A stretch of DNA of 14,950 bases from Panacagrimonas sp. (GTDB taxonomy: Bacteria; Pseudomonadota; Gammaproteobacteria; Nevskiales; Nevskiaceae), in NCBI GenBank assembly GCA_021773655.1, contig JAJFJX010000145.1, positions 1 to 14,950 of the forward strand. Reading direction: 5' to 3'. The notes under the pieces were generated by a model. It saw nothing but the letters and a program-made list of their open reading frames with translations, was not told the DNA's origin and made no database searches. Position numbers and translations under genes: made by a program. Shown in pieces: positions 13,079 through 14,950 of this stretch. Within the stretch, counting starts at the first letter, position 1. Each line of letters opens with the position of its first letter.

Positions 13079-14608
13079 ATGAAGGCATTAGAAGGTTTCA
13101 AGGTGCTCGCGATCGTCGCGGGCATGTCGCTGATGGTCACGGCTTGCGATAACGGCGACGACGGCGCGACGGGTCCTGCGGGTCCTGCGGGTCCTGCGGG
13201 GCAGGACGGTGCCGGTGGCGGTGCCAGTGCGGTGTCGGTGGCGGCTGATCGCATCACCACCATGGCCAACGACCTGCGCGGGCTCACCTATGCCAGCGTG
13301 GCGCCCAACGCCAACAAGATCTATGCGTCCGGGTTCGTGGGGACTGACGAGGCGGCACGCCAGGCGGTGGTGGCGCGCTTCAATGCGGACGGCTCGCCAG
13401 ACGCCAGCTTCGGTGGCGACGGCTTCGTGCTGCTCGATGTTTCGGCGGCTCAGAACGAGCAGTCGCTGGGCGTGGCCGAACTGCAGAGCGGCGACGTCGT
13501 GGTCACCGTGCAGGCCGACGACGACGCTGGCGGCCAGTCCGTGTACCTGTTCCGGGTCGCGCCCGATGGCTCGCCTGCGGCGGGCTGGGGCGATGCAGAC
13601 GGCAAGGTCGAAGTGGCGTTCGGCTGGGCCAATGCCGACAACGGCAATTTTCCCGGTGCCCCGGTCGCTTTTCCCAGCGATACCGCCTGGGACGTGCAGA
13701 CCGACAAGAGCGTGGCGGGTGATCGCGTGGTGGTGTTCGGCCTGGGTTCGGCCGGTCCCAACGACGCCAGCCGCACTGACAACGACCGCTTCGTGACGCG
13801 TCTGGACATCACCGCCACCGGCGCCGTGGCCGACCCGGCCTTCAATGGTGGCGAGCCGTACTCGTTCCACTCCAGCGGCACGCTGGGCGACAACGGCCGC
13901 CGCGGCAGCGTGGAAGCCGACGGCAAGATCCTGTCCGCCGGCTACACCAACCTCGGTGACGGGCTGGGCAATCATGTGATCCTGATCCGCCTGACCAGTG
14001 CCGGCGAGCTGGACACCACCTTCGGCGGCTTCAGTTCGGAACCGGACCTGGTGCCCGCCACCCCCGGTCTGGCGGTGTTCAACCCGTACAAGGACGACGG
14101 CGGATTCGCCGAGTGCTATGCCGCGCTGCCGCAGTCCAGCGGGTCCTACGTGACCACCGGTTACGGCCGGGCCACCGGCGCAGACACCCCGTCGTCGCTG
14201 GGCTACCTGAGCTCCGTTGCACAGGACCTGGTGAGCTTCCGCGTGCTGGGCGGGACGGCTGCCGACGTGGATACCGGCTGGGGCAACACCGGAGAGCTGG
14301 CGATCCAGAGCGAGGGCAAGGGCTTCCCGAGCAGCGAAGACCGGGGTCGTCACCTGGTGGTGCTGCCGGACGACCGCAGCATCCAGGTCGGTCGTTTCGG
14401 CGGCGTTCCCGCGGCCTTCGTGCTGACCGCCGATGGCCAGCCCGACCAGAGCGTGTTCGGCGACGGCATCATCGAGCTGCCCAGCGATGTCGTCGACAGC
14501 CAGTTCTTCGGCGCCGCCCTGTCCGCGGATGGCAAGCGCGTGGCGCTGAGCACCAACAGCAACGCCAACGGTGCGCGTCTGGTGGTGCTCAAGGTCGCGG
14601 CCGACTGA
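13079..14608 (+). CDS. Lipoprotein with collagen-like linker and delta-60-type repeats
   Basis: The 509-residue protein starts with a lipoprotein signal ending MVTAC (Cys23). Asp24 and Asn25 follow, a combination that favours inner-membrane retention under the E. coli Lol rule. Next is a Gly/Asp stretch and a short collagen-like run, GATGPAGPAGPAGQDG (29-44). The rest contains about six repeats of the form RxxxDGxxDxxFGxxG: near 100-115 (FNADGSPDASFGGDG), 159-175, 240-258, 304-318, 387-403 and 448-463, spaced 60-83 residues. This matches delta-60 repeat proteins, which are probably beta-propellers; the fold is inferred. Beyond the lipid-anchor Cys there is a single Cys (346). Catalytic residues are not evident. 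A Fur-box-like site lies upstream, and the gene stands alone between a long spacer and two terminators. Function is unknown; a binding or surface-scaffold role is possible. Confidence 0.8.
   Translation: MKALEGFKVLAIVAGMSLMVTACDNGDDGATGPAGPAGPAGQDGAGGGASAVSVAADRITTMANDLRGLTYASVAPNANKIYASGFVGTDEAARQAVVARFNADGSPDASFGGDGFVLLDVSAAQNEQSLGVAELQSGDVVVTVQADDDAGGQSVYLFRVAPDGSPAAGWGDADGKVEVAFGWANADNGNFPGAPVAFPSDTAWDVQTDKSVAGDRVVVFGLGSAGPNDASRTDNDRFVTRLDITATGAVADPAFNGGEPYSFHSSGTLGDNGRRGSVEADGKILSAGYTNLGDGLGNHVILIRLTSAGELDTTFGGFSSEPDLVPATPGLAVFNPYKDDGGFAECYAALPQSSGSYVTTGYGRATGADTPSSLGYLSSVAQDLVSFRVLGGTAADVDTGWGNTGELAIQSEGKGFPSSEDRGRHLVVLPDDRSIQVGRFGGVPAAFVLTADGQPDQSVFGDGIIELPSDVVDSQFFGAALSADGKRVALSTNSNANGARLVVLKVAAD
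13172..13198 (+). repeat. Three perfect 9-bp repeats encoding Gly-Pro-Ala
   Basis: GGTCCTGCG is repeated three times without a mismatch and encodes the collagen-like GPA triplets. Identical codons in all copies suggest recent expansion. Gain or loss of a unit by slippage would keep the frame and only change linker length. Confidence 0.85.
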
Positions 14609-14647
14609 AAAGCTGGACCGCGCGGAATGAAGTACAGGTGAAGTCCG

Positions 14648-14689
14648 ATGAGGCCTGGAGAATGAGGCCTGGAGAATGAGGCCTGGTCA
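14648..14689 (+). repeat. Three 14-bp tandem repeats downstream of the lipoprotein gene
   Basis: ATGAGGCCTGGAGA occurs twice exactly and a third time as ATGAGGCCTGGTCA, 40 bases after the stop codon. A fourth degenerate start, ATGAAGTATGG, follows. Every unit carries the palindrome AGGCCT. No coding role is seen. Confidence 0.8.
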
Positions 14690-14782
14690 ATGAAGTATGG
14701 AAGAGGCGTATCCGCCCCCTGACTCCGGCTGAGGGACATTGCCGATCAACAAGGCGGAACAGACGCCAAAGCAGGACCCGCG

Positions 14783-14832
14783 TGATGCAAGCGTTATGAG
14801 AGTGCGTCTGCTTCGCATCATAATGACGCACT
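14783..14832 (+). other. Interleaved inverted repeats, possible pseudoknot or alternative RNA hairpins
   Basis: TGATGCAAGC (14783-14792) can pair with GCTTCGCATCA (14810-14820) with one bulge. AGTGCGTC (14801-14808), which lies in the loop of the first hairpin, pairs perfectly with GACGCACT (14825-14832). A further TTATGA/TCATAA pair (14794-14799, 14818-14823) competes with the first. The two main helices can coexist only as a pseudoknot; otherwise they exclude each other. The terminator starts 10 bases later. This could be a structured 3' UTR or part of a small RNA. Confidence 0.45.
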
Positions 14833-14842
14833 GCAGGTTGCT

Positions 14843-14886
14843 CCCTGTCGACCGGCGGATCTTACGCCGGTCGACAGGGTTTTATT
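14843..14886 (+). terminator. Strong intrinsic terminator, 15-bp perfect stem
   Basis: CCCTGTCGACCGGCG (14843-14857) and CGCCGGTCGACAGGG (14865-14879) are perfect inverted repeats around the 7-base loop GATCTTA, followed by TTTTATT. It lies 234 bases after the lipoprotein stop, so it ends either a long 3' UTR or a separate short transcript. Confidence 0.88.
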
Positions 14887-14902
14887 CCCGTTGGGTTTCC
14901 CC

Positions 14903-14931
14903 GCAGTCCTGACCGGACTGCTTTTTGTTTT
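14903..14931 (+). terminator. Second intrinsic terminator, 7-bp stem with long T-tract
   Basis: GCAGTCC (14903-14909) and GGACTGC (14915-14921) flank the loop TGACC and are followed by TTTTTGTTTT. It starts 23 bases past the stem of the first terminator and acts in the same direction. Together they would give tight insulation, or the second may terminate an independent RNA. Confidence 0.85.
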
Positions 14932-14950
14932 AAAGAGTGCTGACGATTGA

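Noticed and set aside
13088..14353. 421-codon minus-strand open frame opposite the lipoprotein gene
   Set aside because: The plus strand has a strong ribosome-binding site, lipobox and repeats; the minus product is Gly/His/Val-rich with no signature.
14589..14831. 80-codon minus-strand open frame after the lipoprotein gene
   Set aside because: It crosses the 14-bp tandem repeats and the RNA pairing region, overlaps the lipoprotein end, and has no start signal or domain.

Overview
The window is high-GC DNA (G/C at most third codon positions) with tightly packed genes. Its gene content suggests a gammaproteobacterium, most likely of the Xanthomonadales/Lysobacterales. This placement is inferred from protein resemblance: a YfaS-like alpha-2-macroglobulin with an unusual N-terminus, a Mak-like fructokinase and a TriC-like RND pump. 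No rRNA, tRNA, CRISPR array, transposase or phage gene is visible.

Layout. (1) 1-3474, minus: the first 1158 residues of an alpha-2-macroglobulin that runs off the left edge. (2) 3475-3730: a spacer holding a 134-bp element bounded by inverted repeats and resembling a MITE. (3) 3731-6197, minus: a probable two-gene operon, a COG4324-type lipoprotein aminopeptidase followed by glutathione reductase (gor). (4) 6284-6874, plus: a small uracil-DNA-glycosylase-superfamily protein, divergent from the aminopeptidase and convergent with the next operon. (5) 6891-11133, minus: an RND efflux operon of lipoprotein adaptor then inner-membrane permease, with a TetR-type operator-like palindrome in the upstream promoter region. 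(6) 11541-12461, minus: a ROK-family, Mak-like fructokinase whose zinc-site cysteines are all substituted. (7) 12462-13078: a long spacer with short tandem and inverted repeats, ending in an AT-rich region with a Fur-box-like site. (8) 13079-14608, plus: a lipoprotein with a collagen-like linker and delta-60-type repeats. (9) 14609-14950: tandem repeats, interleaved RNA pairing and two strong intrinsic terminators.

Most genes look like chromosomal envelope, stress and housekeeping functions: protease inhibition in the periplasm, thiol redox homeostasis, drug efflux, sugar phosphorylation and DNA repair. No cassette here is clearly a new multi-gene system. The most distinctive items are the zinc-site-less ROK kinase, the Fur-box-linked collagen-like lipoprotein, the small inverted-repeat element, and the structured 3' region before the two terminators.

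Long plus-strand open frames opposite the alpha-2-macroglobulin and permease genes are codon-aligned antisense shadows. They are expected when TTA, CTA and TCA codons are rare.
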